DNA from: Planctomycetota bacterium
GTDB lineage: Bacteria > Planctomycetota > SZUA-567 > H5-PLA8
Assembly: GCA_016200135.1 (NCBI GenBank)
Contig: JACQFI010000067.1
Coordinates: forward strand, 1-64,000
DNA length: 64,000 nucleotides
Direction of reading: 5' to 3'
In this document: piece after piece, positions 26,379-34,859 of the stretch
Layout: each line of letters starts with the position of its first letter
Position numbering within the stretch: position 1 is the stretch's first letter
Translations under genes and position numbers: made by a program
The notes under the pieces: model-generated
The model's database searches: none
The model's input: only the letters and a program-made list of their open reading frames with translations
Told to the model about the DNA's origin: nothing

Positions 26379-27451
26379 GCGTCAAGCCCTTCGAGGCCAT
26401 TCGTTTCTATCAAGCGGTGCAGAAAGGCGTCCGGAGCGCGGCGGGGCGAGCGCTGACGCCTGCGCTCAAGCGCTGGCGCAACACCCGCAGCGGCGATTCC
26501 GCCGATCCGAAACTGCGGGCGCCGGCGACGCGCTTTCTCGTGCGCTACGGCCTGCTCGACGGCGGGTGGCCCAAGGAGGCTCAGGAGCAGGCATACGCCG
26601 AGATCCTGCGCCGCGTAGCGCGGGCCTCCGGCGACGCCGCGGGCGTGATCGCTTCGTGGCTGGACGCGTTCTCCTCCGGTGAGTACGGCCTTATTGAAGA
26701 AGGAACCTGCGACGAGCAGGCCCATTGCGACCGCTGCCCGCTCTGCGAAGGCTGCCAGTTTCTGAGCGCCGGGGCGCGCGTGATCCAGGTCTCCGGCGAG
26801 GCCCTGGCGCAGACGCTTGCGGAGACGCCCGAGCAACGCCATGTTCGGCCGCGGGCCACGGACCTGCTGGCGTTTCTGATCTCCGATGGGCGCGGCGGGG
26901 CGGCGGCGATGGCCCGCGCGGAGGCGCTGCTAAAGACCCACGGCGGCCTGCGCGGCGTGCTCGCGGCCCAGCCGGAAGACCTGCGCAAGGCGGGCTTGGA
27001 TGCGCACGCCGCCGCGCTGGTGCGCGCCGTCGCCGAGTTGTTTCAGCTCTGGACCGAAGAAGAGGACCGGCGAGGCAAGACATTCGCCTGCGGCCGGGAT
27101 TTCTTCGAGCACTACCGGCTGCGCATGCGGAATTTGAAGAAGGAGCGTTTCTTCGTTGCGTGCCTGGACCAGAAGAACCGGATGTTAGGCGAAGAGCTGG
27201 TCAGCGAAGGCACGCTCACGCAGACGCTGGTGCATCCGCGCGAGGTCTTTAATCCCGCGATCCGCATGCAAGCGGCCGCGGTGGCGGTGGTCCACAACCA
27301 TCCAAGCGGCGATCCGGCGCCGAGCCGCGAGGACAAGCAGCTCACCAAGCGCCTGGGCGAAGTCGCGGAACTCGTCGGCATCCGGCTGCTCGATCACGTG
27401 ATCGTCGGCGACGGGACCTACACGAGTTTCGTCGAGAGGGGCCTGCTCTGA
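26375..27451 (+). CDS. radC: RadC-type JAB-domain protein with N-terminal cysteine cluster
   Basis: A 358-residue protein. The C-terminal 125 residues are a JAB/MPN metalloprotease-like RadC domain with the zinc motif HNHPSGDPAPSREDKQ (about 307-322). A helix-hairpin-helix lies before it (about 190-215). The N-terminal 130 residues are not usual for RadC. They end in five closely spaced cysteines (C112, C118, C121, C124, C127), which recalls the iron-sulphur loop of endonuclease III-type glycosylases, though the spacing is tighter. The true function of RadC proteins is unsettled; a role in DNA repair or recombination has been proposed. Confidence 0.85.
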   Translation: MSVKPFEAIRFYQAVQKGVRSAAGRALTPALKRWRNTRSGDSADPKLRAPATRFLVRYGLLDGGWPKEAQEQAYAEILRRVARASGDAAGVIASWLDAFSSGEYGLIEEGTCDEQAHCDRCPLCEGCQFLSAGARVIQVSGEALAQTLAETPEQRHVRPRATDLLAFLISDGRGGAAAMARAEALLKTHGGLRGVLAAQPEDLRKAGLDAHAAALVRAVAELFQLWTEEEDRRGKTFACGRDFFEHYRLRMRNLKKERFFVACLDQKNRMLGEELVSEGTLTQTLVHPREVFNPAIRMQAAAVAVVHNHPSGDPAPSREDKQLTKRLGEVAELVGIRLLDHVIVGDGTYTSFVERGLL

Positions 27452-27459
27452 GGAAAAAG

Positions 27460-27831
27460 ATGCGGACGGTCAAAGGCCGCGTGACCAGCGGCGAGGGCAA
27501 CTTCTCGTTCTGGATCCGGAAGCTCAGCGAGTATTACCACGCCAAGACGGGCATGACGTTCTTTCCCGGCACTCTCAATGTTCATCTGGATGAAGACTAC
27601 GAGTTGCCGCCCGACCCACTGCGCCTGAACAAAGAGGAGTACGGGGGCGAAGTGAGCGTGCAGATCGTTCCGTGCCGTATCTTCGGGCGCACGGCGTTCA
27701 TCTTGCGGCCGGTGCCGCGGCCGGGCGTGGAGCCGAATCCGAAGAGCGTGCTCGAAGTGGCCACCGACATCGGCCTGCGCGTGGCCTACGGCTTAAAAGA
27801 CGGGGACCTCGTCGAGGTCGAAGTCCCGTGA
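27460..27831 (+). CDS. ribK: Archaeal-type CTP-dependent riboflavin kinase (DUF120 family)
   Basis: The 123-residue protein matches the compact beta-barrel RibK family, whose archaeal members use CTP to make FMN. Visible motifs are the N-terminal GxxTSGEGNFSFW, the hallmark FPGTLNVHLD, a central strand VQIVPCRIFG and the C-terminal LKDGDLVEVEVP. Length equals the archaeal enzyme (about 125-135). Bacteria normally use the unrelated ATP-dependent RibF, so this is either a transferred gene or a relative with a different flavin-like substrate. It begins 8 bp after radC and is the last gene of this co-directional run. Confidence 0.8.
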   Translation: MRTVKGRVTSGEGNFSFWIRKLSEYYHAKTGMTFFPGTLNVHLDEDYELPPDPLRLNKEEYGGEVSVQIVPCRIFGRTAFILRPVPRPGVEPNPKSVLEVATDIGLRVAYGLKDGDLVEVEVP

Positions 27832-27835
27832 GTCT

Positions 27836-29989
27836 TCAGGGCGTGTACGTGTAGACGTTCGCTTCCCACGGCGCGAACTCGTCGTCGAAGTCCTTGCCGC
27901 TGCCCAGGGCCTTGCCGGTGCGTTCGTTCTTGAGGTCCTTCACGGCGGCGGCGAAGGAGAGTTTGAGTTTCACTTTTCCATCGGCGAGGTTCCCCGACGC
28001 GCCGAAACTGCTGATCGTCGCCGCGCGGCTGATGTTCTTAAGCACGCAGAGCGTGATCTTGTCGCCGTTCTTCCAGAAGATCGACTCGGTCTCGCTCGCG
28101 GGCTTCCCTTCGGCCGTGATGGTCAAGCGCGGCGCGACGCCGGCATCCTTCATCAGGCCCGAGACGAACGGAAGCCATTCTTTGCTCTGGTCCTTCCCGC
28201 GTTCCATCAGGTATCCGATCGTGGAGAGATTCAGGTAGACGGCCTTGCCCTTCTTGATGGCGACCGGGGTCTCGCCGGCCTTGCCCGCGGCCTTGCCGCC
28301 GTCCTCTCCCAGACCCAGCTCGAACGCGGCCATCTCCATGTACTTCGGTGCGGCGCCGCCGACCCAGTTCTTGTCGTCGAGGCCCTTGTAGCTGCGTTCG
28401 CAATCGACCTCCGTGAGCGTCTTGCCATCGAGGATGCCCTTCGACAGGTCGTGCTTAACGCCGAAGAGCGCATCGAGCGCGCCCTTCTCGCGGGCCTTGC
28501 CGTGCTCGTCCATAATGCCGCACAGATGGTCGGCGATCACGGTACCGCCCGCGGCGGCGAAGGCCTTGATGGCTTCCGCTTCCTTGTCGGAGAGGCAGAG
28601 CGTCCGGTTGAGGATCAGGACCTTGTAGCCGCCCTTCTGCATGTCGCCGGCCAGCAAGTGGTCCTCGTGAATGAACTTGGCCTGGAGGCCCAAATCTTCG
28701 AGCGTCTTCACCCAGCCGTTGCGGGTGAGGATGTTCGTGGACATGCCGTTGTCCATGCTGGAACTGCGGTTCGGCCAGGTGCCGCCGTGGGTGGCGGCGT
28801 CCATGGCCCACGTCACCTGGATGCTGGGGTGCGAGTAGTAGATCGCGACGGGATCGTTCTGGAACTCGCCATCGATGATCAGCTTCGAGATGGGGCCTTG
28901 GACTTCTTTGAAAGTCTCCGCGCAAGCTTTGATGTACGGGGCGACCTCGCCGTTCTTGAACCAGCCCTCGGGCCAGGAGATCACGCCGCGGTTCCCGTGG
29001 CAGAGGTAGTACCAGAGGAACCACGCGTCCTTCTTGGGGTCCTTGCTCGAGAAGTACGTCTGCACGTGCGGGCGCTTCTGCGTCCAGAAGCTGCGCAGGA
29101 TCTCGTTGTTCGAGCCGATGTCGTAGGCTTCCATCCACTGCGCGGCCTTGCAGAGCTTGCGGTAGTCGTAGCCGCCCCACGCGTTGGGGCCTTGTCCGCC
29201 CACGAAGCCGCAGGGCGTGTTGGGGTCGAGCGAGTTGGCGTATTTCACCATCTCCTGCATGACTTCCGAGAACTGTGTGTCCATATAGGAGCGCCAGTCG
29301 CACCACATGCTGAGATTGGTGGAGCCGATCGCGTCGCCCTTCAGGCTTCCGCGGAAGGCCTCGTAGGACTTCGGCGAGATCTCGTCGAAGGCTTTGTAGG
29401 AAGAACCGTACTCCTTGTTGAGACTGTCGATGGAGCCGTACTCCTTTTCGAGATACTTGCGGTAGGCCGCGACGCTGTTGGGGGAGCCGTCCACCTCGTA
29501 CGGCGTGCAGAAGACGCCGAGGCTCACTTCGTCGTCCAGCGCGTAGCCGACCGCTGTGGAGCCCTTGGCCGCGTTGACGTTGCCCTTGATGAGGCCCTTG
29601 ATTTTCTCGATCACCGCGGGGTCCATCAGGCTGTTGGGGCGGGGGATGATATTCTTCGACTTTGGCGGCGCGTTGTTGCCGAGGTGAAAGTAGCCTTTGC
29701 TGGCCGTGTGATCGACGTAAAAGAGCCATTTCGTCTCGTCCGCGAACTTTTTCAGATTGTCATTGCTGCGGTCAATATGGAAGCCGTTCAAATTGACGGA
29801 CTCGTACAGGGCTTTGTCTTTGGTGACATCCGTTTGGAACTGCCAGACGAGAATGGTGAAGTGGTCCCAGTGATTGGGGACTTGCACGTCGGGCACATTA
29901 TCGAGTGCCTTACAAACCGAAACTGAACTTACTAATGCAAGAACTAGAGCGCACAACATATTCAGATAACTTGATTTGCGTGTTTGCAC
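27836..29989 (-). CDS. Exported beta-galactosidase-like glycoside hydrolase (GH42-related)
   Basis: The 717-residue product has a signal peptide (hydrophobic run to about residue 28). A TIM-barrel follows, with acid residues in VGYALDDEVSLG, the position of the acid/base in GH42-like enzymes. Next comes a Rossmann-like domain (HLLAGDMQKGGYKVLILN and AAAGGTVIADH) typical of the trimerisation domain of that clan, and a small beta-domain at the end. Start is a GTG at 29989; an ATG at 29959 would also keep the signal. It is the third gene of a minus-strand series with two propeller proteins. Substrate unknown. Confidence 0.75.
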   Translation of the reverse strand: MQTRKSSYLNMLCALVLALVSSVSVCKALDNVPDVQVPNHWDHFTILVWQFQTDVTKDKALYESVNLNGFHIDRSNDNLKKFADETKWLFYVDHTASKGYFHLGNNAPPKSKNIIPRPNSLMDPAVIEKIKGLIKGNVNAAKGSTAVGYALDDEVSLGVFCTPYEVDGSPNSVAAYRKYLEKEYGSIDSLNKEYGSSYKAFDEISPKSYEAFRGSLKGDAIGSTNLSMWCDWRSYMDTQFSEVMQEMVKYANSLDPNTPCGFVGGQGPNAWGGYDYRKLCKAAQWMEAYDIGSNNEILRSFWTQKRPHVQTYFSSKDPKKDAWFLWYYLCHGNRGVISWPEGWFKNGEVAPYIKACAETFKEVQGPISKLIIDGEFQNDPVAIYYSHPSIQVTWAMDAATHGGTWPNRSSSMDNGMSTNILTRNGWVKTLEDLGLQAKFIHEDHLLAGDMQKGGYKVLILNRTLCLSDKEAEAIKAFAAAGGTVIADHLCGIMDEHGKAREKGALDALFGVKHDLSKGILDGKTLTEVDCERSYKGLDDKNWVGGAAPKYMEMAAFELGLGEDGGKAAGKAGETPVAIKKGKAVYLNLSTIGYLMERGKDQSKEWLPFVSGLMKDAGVAPRLTITAEGKPASETESIFWKNGDKITLCVLKNISRAATISSFGASGNLADGKVKLKLSFAAAVKDLKNERTGKALGSGKDFDDEFAPWEANVYTYTP

Positions 29990-30104
29990 GATGCGTGACC
30001 CCCGAAGTTTTCCTTGATGACCAATGTCTATACGTCTTCTACACCAATCTAACTACCAGACGGGTGAAAATCAGGGTGATTCGATCCAGGCAAGGTAAGG
30101 AAAG

Positions 30105-31307
30105 TTAAGGCTCGATATAGGTCAAGATCCCATCGCCGCGGAGGAGCAAACCCTTCGCGGTAACGGCAATGCACCCTCCGGCGCCCGAACTCATAGTGTT
30201 GCGCTTAACCTCTTTGTATTCCTTGCCGGTCTCGACGACGAACGTGTCTCCCTGGTCGTTGCTGAAATAGAGGTTCTTCCCGGCGAGCACGGGCGAAGGG
30301 TAGATGTTGCAGTTCTTCGGCGTCTTGCCGGCGACAGGGATCTCGGTCTCCTTCGAGTACAAGAGCTTACCGGTCTTGGCGTCAAGCACGCGCAAGGCGG
30401 CTTGGTTGTTCATGGAGTAGAGCAGCCCATCGTGAAAGACGGGCGAGGCGAAGGTCTCGCCTTCGATGCTGTCGGTCCAGAGTTCCTTGGGCTTGAAGTC
30501 GTCCGTCACCTTATCCGGCAACTGCACGGCCACGGTGCCGACTTCGATGAAGTACACCACGCCGTCCTGAACGATGGGGCTGGTGTTTGTAGTGGTGCCG
30601 ATGCCCTTGGCCAGAACCTTGCCATCGGACACGCGGACCACGGCGCCCAAAGGCGTGATCGCCAGGTCCACATCGCCGATCTTGGCCGCCACGGGCGAGC
30701 CGTAATTGCATTCGGCGTCCTTGGCTTCCCAGAGCAAGTGGCCGTCCTTCGGGTCGAGCGCGGTCAGGTACGCGAGCTGGACGATCAATTTCCCGCCCGC
30801 GAGCAGCGGCGCGGCGCTGCGCCCGTGTTCGAGCGTCATCTGCTGATCGATGAACTTGAGCCACTGGCGGTTGCCTTCGGCATCGAAGCAGGCCACAAGC
30901 CCCGAACCCAGCACCGCGTAGACGAACTTGCCGTCGCAGACCGGCGTGGCGCAGAAGTTGCCGGTCGCGCCGACGCGTGCGGAGACCTTCTTCTGGTCGT
31001 CGGCGGGTAAGTCGGCCACCGCGATCTTCTTGTGCCAGAGAACTTTCCCGTCGGCCAGGTTCACGCAGTAGAGTTCATCGGGTTCGCAGGCGACCAAGAC
31101 GCGCTCGCCCATTACCACGGGCATCGCGTACCCCGTCTTCCCGACCTCGGCGGTCCATTTGGGCTTCGTCTTCTCGTTCCATTCGATGGGCGGCGTGGCG
31201 TTGGGATAGCGCCCGGTGCCGTCCCCGCGCCAGCCGGAGACCTCGGCTCGCGCGGCTGCTGCGCAGAGCAACAGGGCAATGATTGAAATGGCAAAGCTGC
31301 GCGGCAT
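30105..31307 (-). CDS. Exported PQQ-like beta-propeller protein
   Basis: A 400-residue protein with a signal peptide ending near AAARA-EVS. The mature start GWRGDGTGRYPNATPPIEW nearly repeats the propeller start of the sigma fusion upstream (GWRGDGTGRFPGATPPVSW), so the two propellers are paralogues. Blades carry the usual ELYCVNLADGKVLWHKKI and LAYLTALDPKDGHLLWEA units. The ATG at 31307 follows GAGGG and starts the signal peptide; the frame is open further up. Ligand and role are unknown. Confidence 0.85.
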   Translation of the reverse strand: MPRSFAISIIALLLCAAAARAEVSGWRGDGTGRYPNATPPIEWNEKTKPKWTAEVGKTGYAMPVVMGERVLVACEPDELYCVNLADGKVLWHKKIAVADLPADDQKKVSARVGATGNFCATPVCDGKFVYAVLGSGLVACFDAEGNRQWLKFIDQQMTLEHGRSAAPLLAGGKLIVQLAYLTALDPKDGHLLWEAKDAECNYGSPVAAKIGDVDLAITPLGAVVRVSDGKVLAKGIGTTTNTSPIVQDGVVYFIEVGTVAVQLPDKVTDDFKPKELWTDSIEGETFASPVFHDGLLYSMNNQAALRVLDAKTGKLLYSKETEIPVAGKTPKNCNIYPSPVLAGKNLYFSNDQGDTFVVETGKEYKEVKRNTMSSGAGGCIAVTAKGLLLRGDGILTYIEP

Positions 31308-31389
31308 ATGAGGAACCCTCAAGATGGGCGATTGCCCCCGCAGGGGAGGGGCTATGTTGTGGACGAACGTAATAGGCGGCGACGGGATT

Positions 31390-31406
31390 CCAAGTGCCGC
31401 ACTTGG
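31390..31406. promoter_or_regulatory. Palindrome upstream of the propeller gene
   Basis: CCAAGTG-CCG-CACTTGG is a 7-bp perfect inverted repeat with a 3-bp centre, 83 bp upstream of the propeller start. A direct repeat GGGATTCCAAG overlaps it (31384 and 31429). Could be an operator; the fused sigma protein upstream is one conceivable regulator, but nothing in the sequence proves it. Confidence 0.3.
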
Positions 31407-31499
31407 GACCCGACCGAACGAGGGATTCCAAGACAAGCAAGACTGCCGAATCCCTATGGCGGGTGAGCGTGTCCTGTTACCTTTCTTGTGGCGGAGAAG

Positions 31500-31595
31500 T
31501 TACGCGGGGCCTTTTTCATCCACTCGCGTACCGATTCGCCGGGCCTCGCCCGTGCAAGCGCAGGACGTTGCCCGGCGACTGCACACTGAAGAAGC
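31500..31595 (-). pseudogene. Decayed copy of the pyrH 3' end
   Basis: About 95 bp here match, in the same orientation, the last 31 codons of pyrH (34173-34267). Reading the minus strand gives FSVQSPGNVLR, then a 2-nt deletion shifts the frame, then RIGTRVDEKGPA and a stop; pyrH itself ends RIGTLVDEKGPA. Several differences are synonymous (for example the stop TAA versus TAG), which suggests the copy was once a working gene rather than a recent duplication. The rest of 31308-31616 holds only the palindrome described above. Confidence 0.7.
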
Positions 31596-31616
31596 GCAAG
31601 TATGTTACGGTCAAGA

Positions 31617-33971
31617 TCACTTCTCTCCAATGCAGTACAGATATTGTGGCGATCGAAAGTACATCCGACCACCCTCGAACCATGGCGAGGCCAAGTTCTG
31701 GACCTGCTCCTTGCTTCCCGCAAACGATTCCTCAATGCGGTTTACCGTCACTTCCTTGTACTGTCGTCCGGGCTCGACGACGACGGTCGTCCCTTGGTTG
31801 TCCATCAGATAGATGTATTTGCCCGCCAAGGCGGGGCTGGCAGAAGCGCCGCCCCAGGCCCAGTATTCGGTGCGCGGCTTCATGGGCAGCACCTTGCGAT
31901 ATACGAGGTCGCCCGTGGTCGTGTCGTGAGCCGTCAAGCCGCCGCCACAATAGAGATTGTAAAGCAGACCGCCATCATAAAGCGGGGAAGCGTTCAAGTC
32001 CCCCTTTTCGTATTTTCCGGCGAGATCGTTCGCGGCCCAATCTGGTTTTTTGAACGTAAGTTTCGCGGAGAGTTGTCCGCTATCGGTGCTGGCGGGAACT
32101 TTGTACGCCTTTAATTCCTTGTTGAAGCCCGCGGACCAGAAATAGACAGTGTCCCCATCGACGATCGGGGAAGTGAATGAATATTCTAGTGCCCGGCCTG
32201 TCCAAATGGGTTTGCCGTCGCGGATGCGCGCGAAACAGGTGGTCTGGACACCGGCCACCAGTTCCCCGCCCGCCTGAAACCGAATAAGAGAGCCGCAGTT
32301 ACTGCCTTTTGAGGGTACGCGCCAGAGCACTTTGCCGGAAACCACGTCGTAGCCTCGCATCTCGGGATCCCCCCAGACAACGAACTGTCCGCCCGCCATA
32401 ATCGGGCTGGCGTAGTGCCCTTTTTCTTCACCGCCGTTGGTTCCTTTGGCGATCCACTGGCGATTGCCGTCGAAGTCGTAACAAGCCGCCACGCCGGTGG
32501 CAAAGAAGGCGCCCAAGTACTTCCCGTCACTTGCAGGTGTCTCGGTGCAGAAGCCATATATGTTTTGCGGCCAATCGCTCGCGAAGAGCTTCTTGTCGAT
32601 TGCCTGTTGCTGTTCGCGAATCTGTTTTTCCAGCGCGCGTTTCTTTGTCAGGACCGGAGGTTCCCGGTATTCGGAGGCGACCGCCGCGCCTTGCAGGGCG
32701 TTAAGCGCTCCCACGGCTTCGTTGTTCAGGGCCGAAAGTTGCAGACCAAGCGGTTCCAGCTTCTCCGCGATCGTCGGATAGGCCTTGCGCTCGTCCTCGC
32801 TGAGCGCTTCGAATTCGAGGTTTGACCGGATCCACAGAATCTTGCCGCTCGCTTTGTCCACGCACACGAGGTCGGCGAATTCGCAGGTAACGAAGATCCG
32901 CAGGCCGACCACGACTGGGCTGGAGATGGCCTTGTTCGGCAGCGGCGTCATCCACAGGATGCCCTTGGCCGCATAGCCGTTTCCGTCACGCTTGCGCTCC
33001 CATGATACGGGTGGCGTCGCGCCCGGAAAACGGCCCGTGCCATCGCCCCGCCACCCCACGGGCCGTTCCCGGGAGGGTGTGAAATCGTACGAGCCGAGCA
33101 GCGCTTTGGGATTGGACTTGGGGTCGCCCTTCGGCGCCGCGGGCGGCACCGTATTGGGCCCGGCGGCGGGCTTTTCCTCGGTTCCTCCCTTCGGCGCAAG
33201 GGTGATGGCCGCCGTCGCGGCAGTTACGCAAACCAGGGCACAGGCGGCGATCTTCATAGGAGTTCCTCCCCAAAACGAAGCGGATGGATGCGGCGCTGCG
33301 GTTTTTGAAGCCGTAGTCTTGACAAGCGCCTGAGCTTGCACCGTACTTAGCGCTCCCAGCGCCACTTTGCCTTGTGCGGCGAGGAGCGCGGCAGGAGTGG
33401 GAAGGCTGGCCTGCGCCGTCAAGAACGCGGCCAGCGCGGGTGTGGGAAGGTCTGAGGTCGTCTTTTCCAGGATGCTGCGGAGTTCCACGATTCCCTTCTC
33501 GATTCTGCGCGAGACGGTGGACTGTTCGACGCCGAGGCGCGCGGCGATTTCTTCCTGGCGGACGCCCTGCAGGAAATGAAGGATCAGCGTTTCGCGCAGA
33601 TCTTTGTGTAGCAATTCGAGGTCTTCATCCACGTGTGGAGCGACCTGCCGCCAGCGCGGGTCGGGTTCCCCTTCGATCCGAGGAGCGGCCGATTCATGGC
33701 GCTTGCGGGTCCGGATGGCGGCGCGCTCGTTTAGTGCCAGGTTGCGTGCGGCCCGGTGGAGCCAGCCGGGGACGGAGGAAGTGACCGACTCGGCTTGAAG
33801 CGCGAGCTTGTAAAAACACTCTTGGGAGACTTCCAGTGCATCGTCGGCATTGCCCAAAATCCGCAGCGCCGTTCCGTAGACCAGCGAGCTGTTGCGTCGG
33901 GCCAGTTCGGCAAACGCCTCCGCGTCGCGTTTGCTTGCATAGCGTTGCAGTAGTGCAAGGTCGTAGTCCAT
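31617..33971 (-). CDS. ECF sigma factor fused through a membrane segment to a PQQ-like propeller
   Basis: A 784-residue fusion. Residues about 6-80 are sigma region 2 (AEAFAELARRNSSLVYGTAL, then DALEVSQECFYKLAL). Residues about 110-165 are region 4 with its helix-turn-helix (RQEEIAARLGVEQSTVSRRI). An Ala-rich linker leads to a membrane helix starting at M239 (MKIAACALVCVTAATAAITL), then a propeller to the end. No frameshift or stop divides the parts. An internal ATG at 33257 (M239) is preceded by GGGGAGGA at ideal spacing and would give a separate exported propeller. I use the ATG at 33971 (GGAG upstream) rather than 33989. ECF factors with long C-terminal extensions are known in planctomycetes. 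Confidence 0.9.
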   Translation of the reverse strand: MDYDLALLQRYASKRDAEAFAELARRNSSLVYGTALRILGNADDALEVSQECFYKLALQAESVTSSVPGWLHRAARNLALNERAAIRTRKRHESAAPRIEGEPDPRWRQVAPHVDEDLELLHKDLRETLILHFLQGVRQEEIAARLGVEQSTVSRRIEKGIVELRSILEKTTSDLPTPALAAFLTAQASLPTPAALLAAQGKVALGALSTVQAQALVKTTASKTAAPHPSASFWGGTPMKIAACALVCVTAATAAITLAPKGGTEEKPAAGPNTVPPAAPKGDPKSNPKALLGSYDFTPSRERPVGWRGDGTGRFPGATPPVSWERKRDGNGYAAKGILWMTPLPNKAISSPVVVGLRIFVTCEFADLVCVDKASGKILWIRSNLEFEALSEDERKAYPTIAEKLEPLGLQLSALNNEAVGALNALQGAAVASEYREPPVLTKKRALEKQIREQQQAIDKKLFASDWPQNIYGFCTETPASDGKYLGAFFATGVAACYDFDGNRQWIAKGTNGGEEKGHYASPIMAGGQFVVWGDPEMRGYDVVSGKVLWRVPSKGSNCGSLIRFQAGGELVAGVQTTCFARIRDGKPIWTGRALEYSFTSPIVDGDTVYFWSAGFNKELKAYKVPASTDSGQLSAKLTFKKPDWAANDLAGKYEKGDLNASPLYDGGLLYNLYCGGGLTAHDTTTGDLVYRKVLPMKPRTEYWAWGGASASPALAGKYIYLMDNQGTTVVVEPGRQYKEVTVNRIEESFAGSKEQVQNLASPWFEGGRMYFRSPQYLYCIGEK

Positions 33972-34172
33972 ATATGCCGGTCTCCACATGAACTGACAGA
34001 TGCGAGCCGTGCTTTATGCGCGCGTGCTCGAAAAAGAACTCATTATTTCAATAATAGTTGTAATAACGACTTGTACATCACGGTTCGGTTTACAGGAAGA
34101 AGGCACGCAATAACTGGAAGTATTGGCGACGGCTGGGCTACCGGGAATAACGCAGCTAAGGCATTGTCAATG

Positions 34173-34859
34173 CTATGCGGGACCCTTTTCGTCCACCAGC
34201 GTGCCGATTCGCCGGGCCTCGCCCGTGCAGGCGCGTAGGACGTTGCCCGGCGACTGCACGCTGAAGACAAGAATCGGCAGCTTGTTGTCCATGCACAGGC
34301 TGATGGCGGTGGTGTCCATCACGTTCAGGCGGTCCTTCAGCACCTGCATATAGCTGAGGTGTTCGTAGCGCTTGGCGGTGGGGTCTTTCATCGGGTCGGC
34401 GGAATATACACCGTCCACCTTGGTGGCCTTCATTAGGATCTCGGCGTTGATCTCCATGGCGCGCAGCGCGGCCGTGGTGTCGGTGCTGAAGTACGGATGC
34501 CCTGTGCCGCCGGCCAGGATCACGATGCGCTTCCGTTCCAAGTGCCGCAGCGCGCGGCGGCGGATGTAGGGTTCGCAGACGGCCTCGGCTTCAATGGCGG
34601 ACATCACGCGCGTCTCGGCGCCCATGCTTTCGAGGGCGTCCTGCAACGCGAGCGCGTTGATGACGGTGCTGAGCATGCCCATGTAATCGGCCGTGGCGCG
34701 GTGGAGCAGGCCCGATTCCTGCGTGGCCTTGGCGCCGCGGATGATGTTGCCGCCGCCGATCACCAGGGCGATCTCGATGCCCTTGCCCGAGACGTCGAGG
34801 ATCTCCTTGCAGAAGCTTTTCAAGCTGGAGACGTCGATGCCCTTGCCGGACTCCCGCAT
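34173..34859 (-). CDS. pyrH: UMP kinase, 5'-truncated and probably impaired
   Basis: The 228-residue reading matches bacterial UMP kinase from GKGIDVSSLKSF through VIGGGNIIRG, ILAGGTGHPYFSTDT, KATKVDGVYSADP and the C-terminus. The family's first 20 or so residues, with the KLSGEA motif that contacts ATP phosphates, are absent. At that point the sequence turns into an array of 7-bp words (34858-34938). The gene is also cut off from rpsB-tsf by a strong terminator, and no clear ribosome binding site precedes ATG 34859. UMP kinase is normally essential, so either another copy exists or this one works in reduced form. Confidence 0.75.
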   Translation of the reverse strand: MRESGKGIDVSSLKSFCKEILDVSGKGIEIALVIGGGNIIRGAKATQESGLLHRATADYMGMLSTVINALALQDALESMGAETRVMSAIEAEAVCEPYIRRRALRHLERKRIVILAGGTGHPYFSTDTTAALRAMEINAEILMKATKVDGVYSADPMKDPTAKRYEHLSYMQVLKDRLNVMDTTAISLCMDNKLPILVFSVQSPGNVLRACTGEARRIGTLVDEKGPA

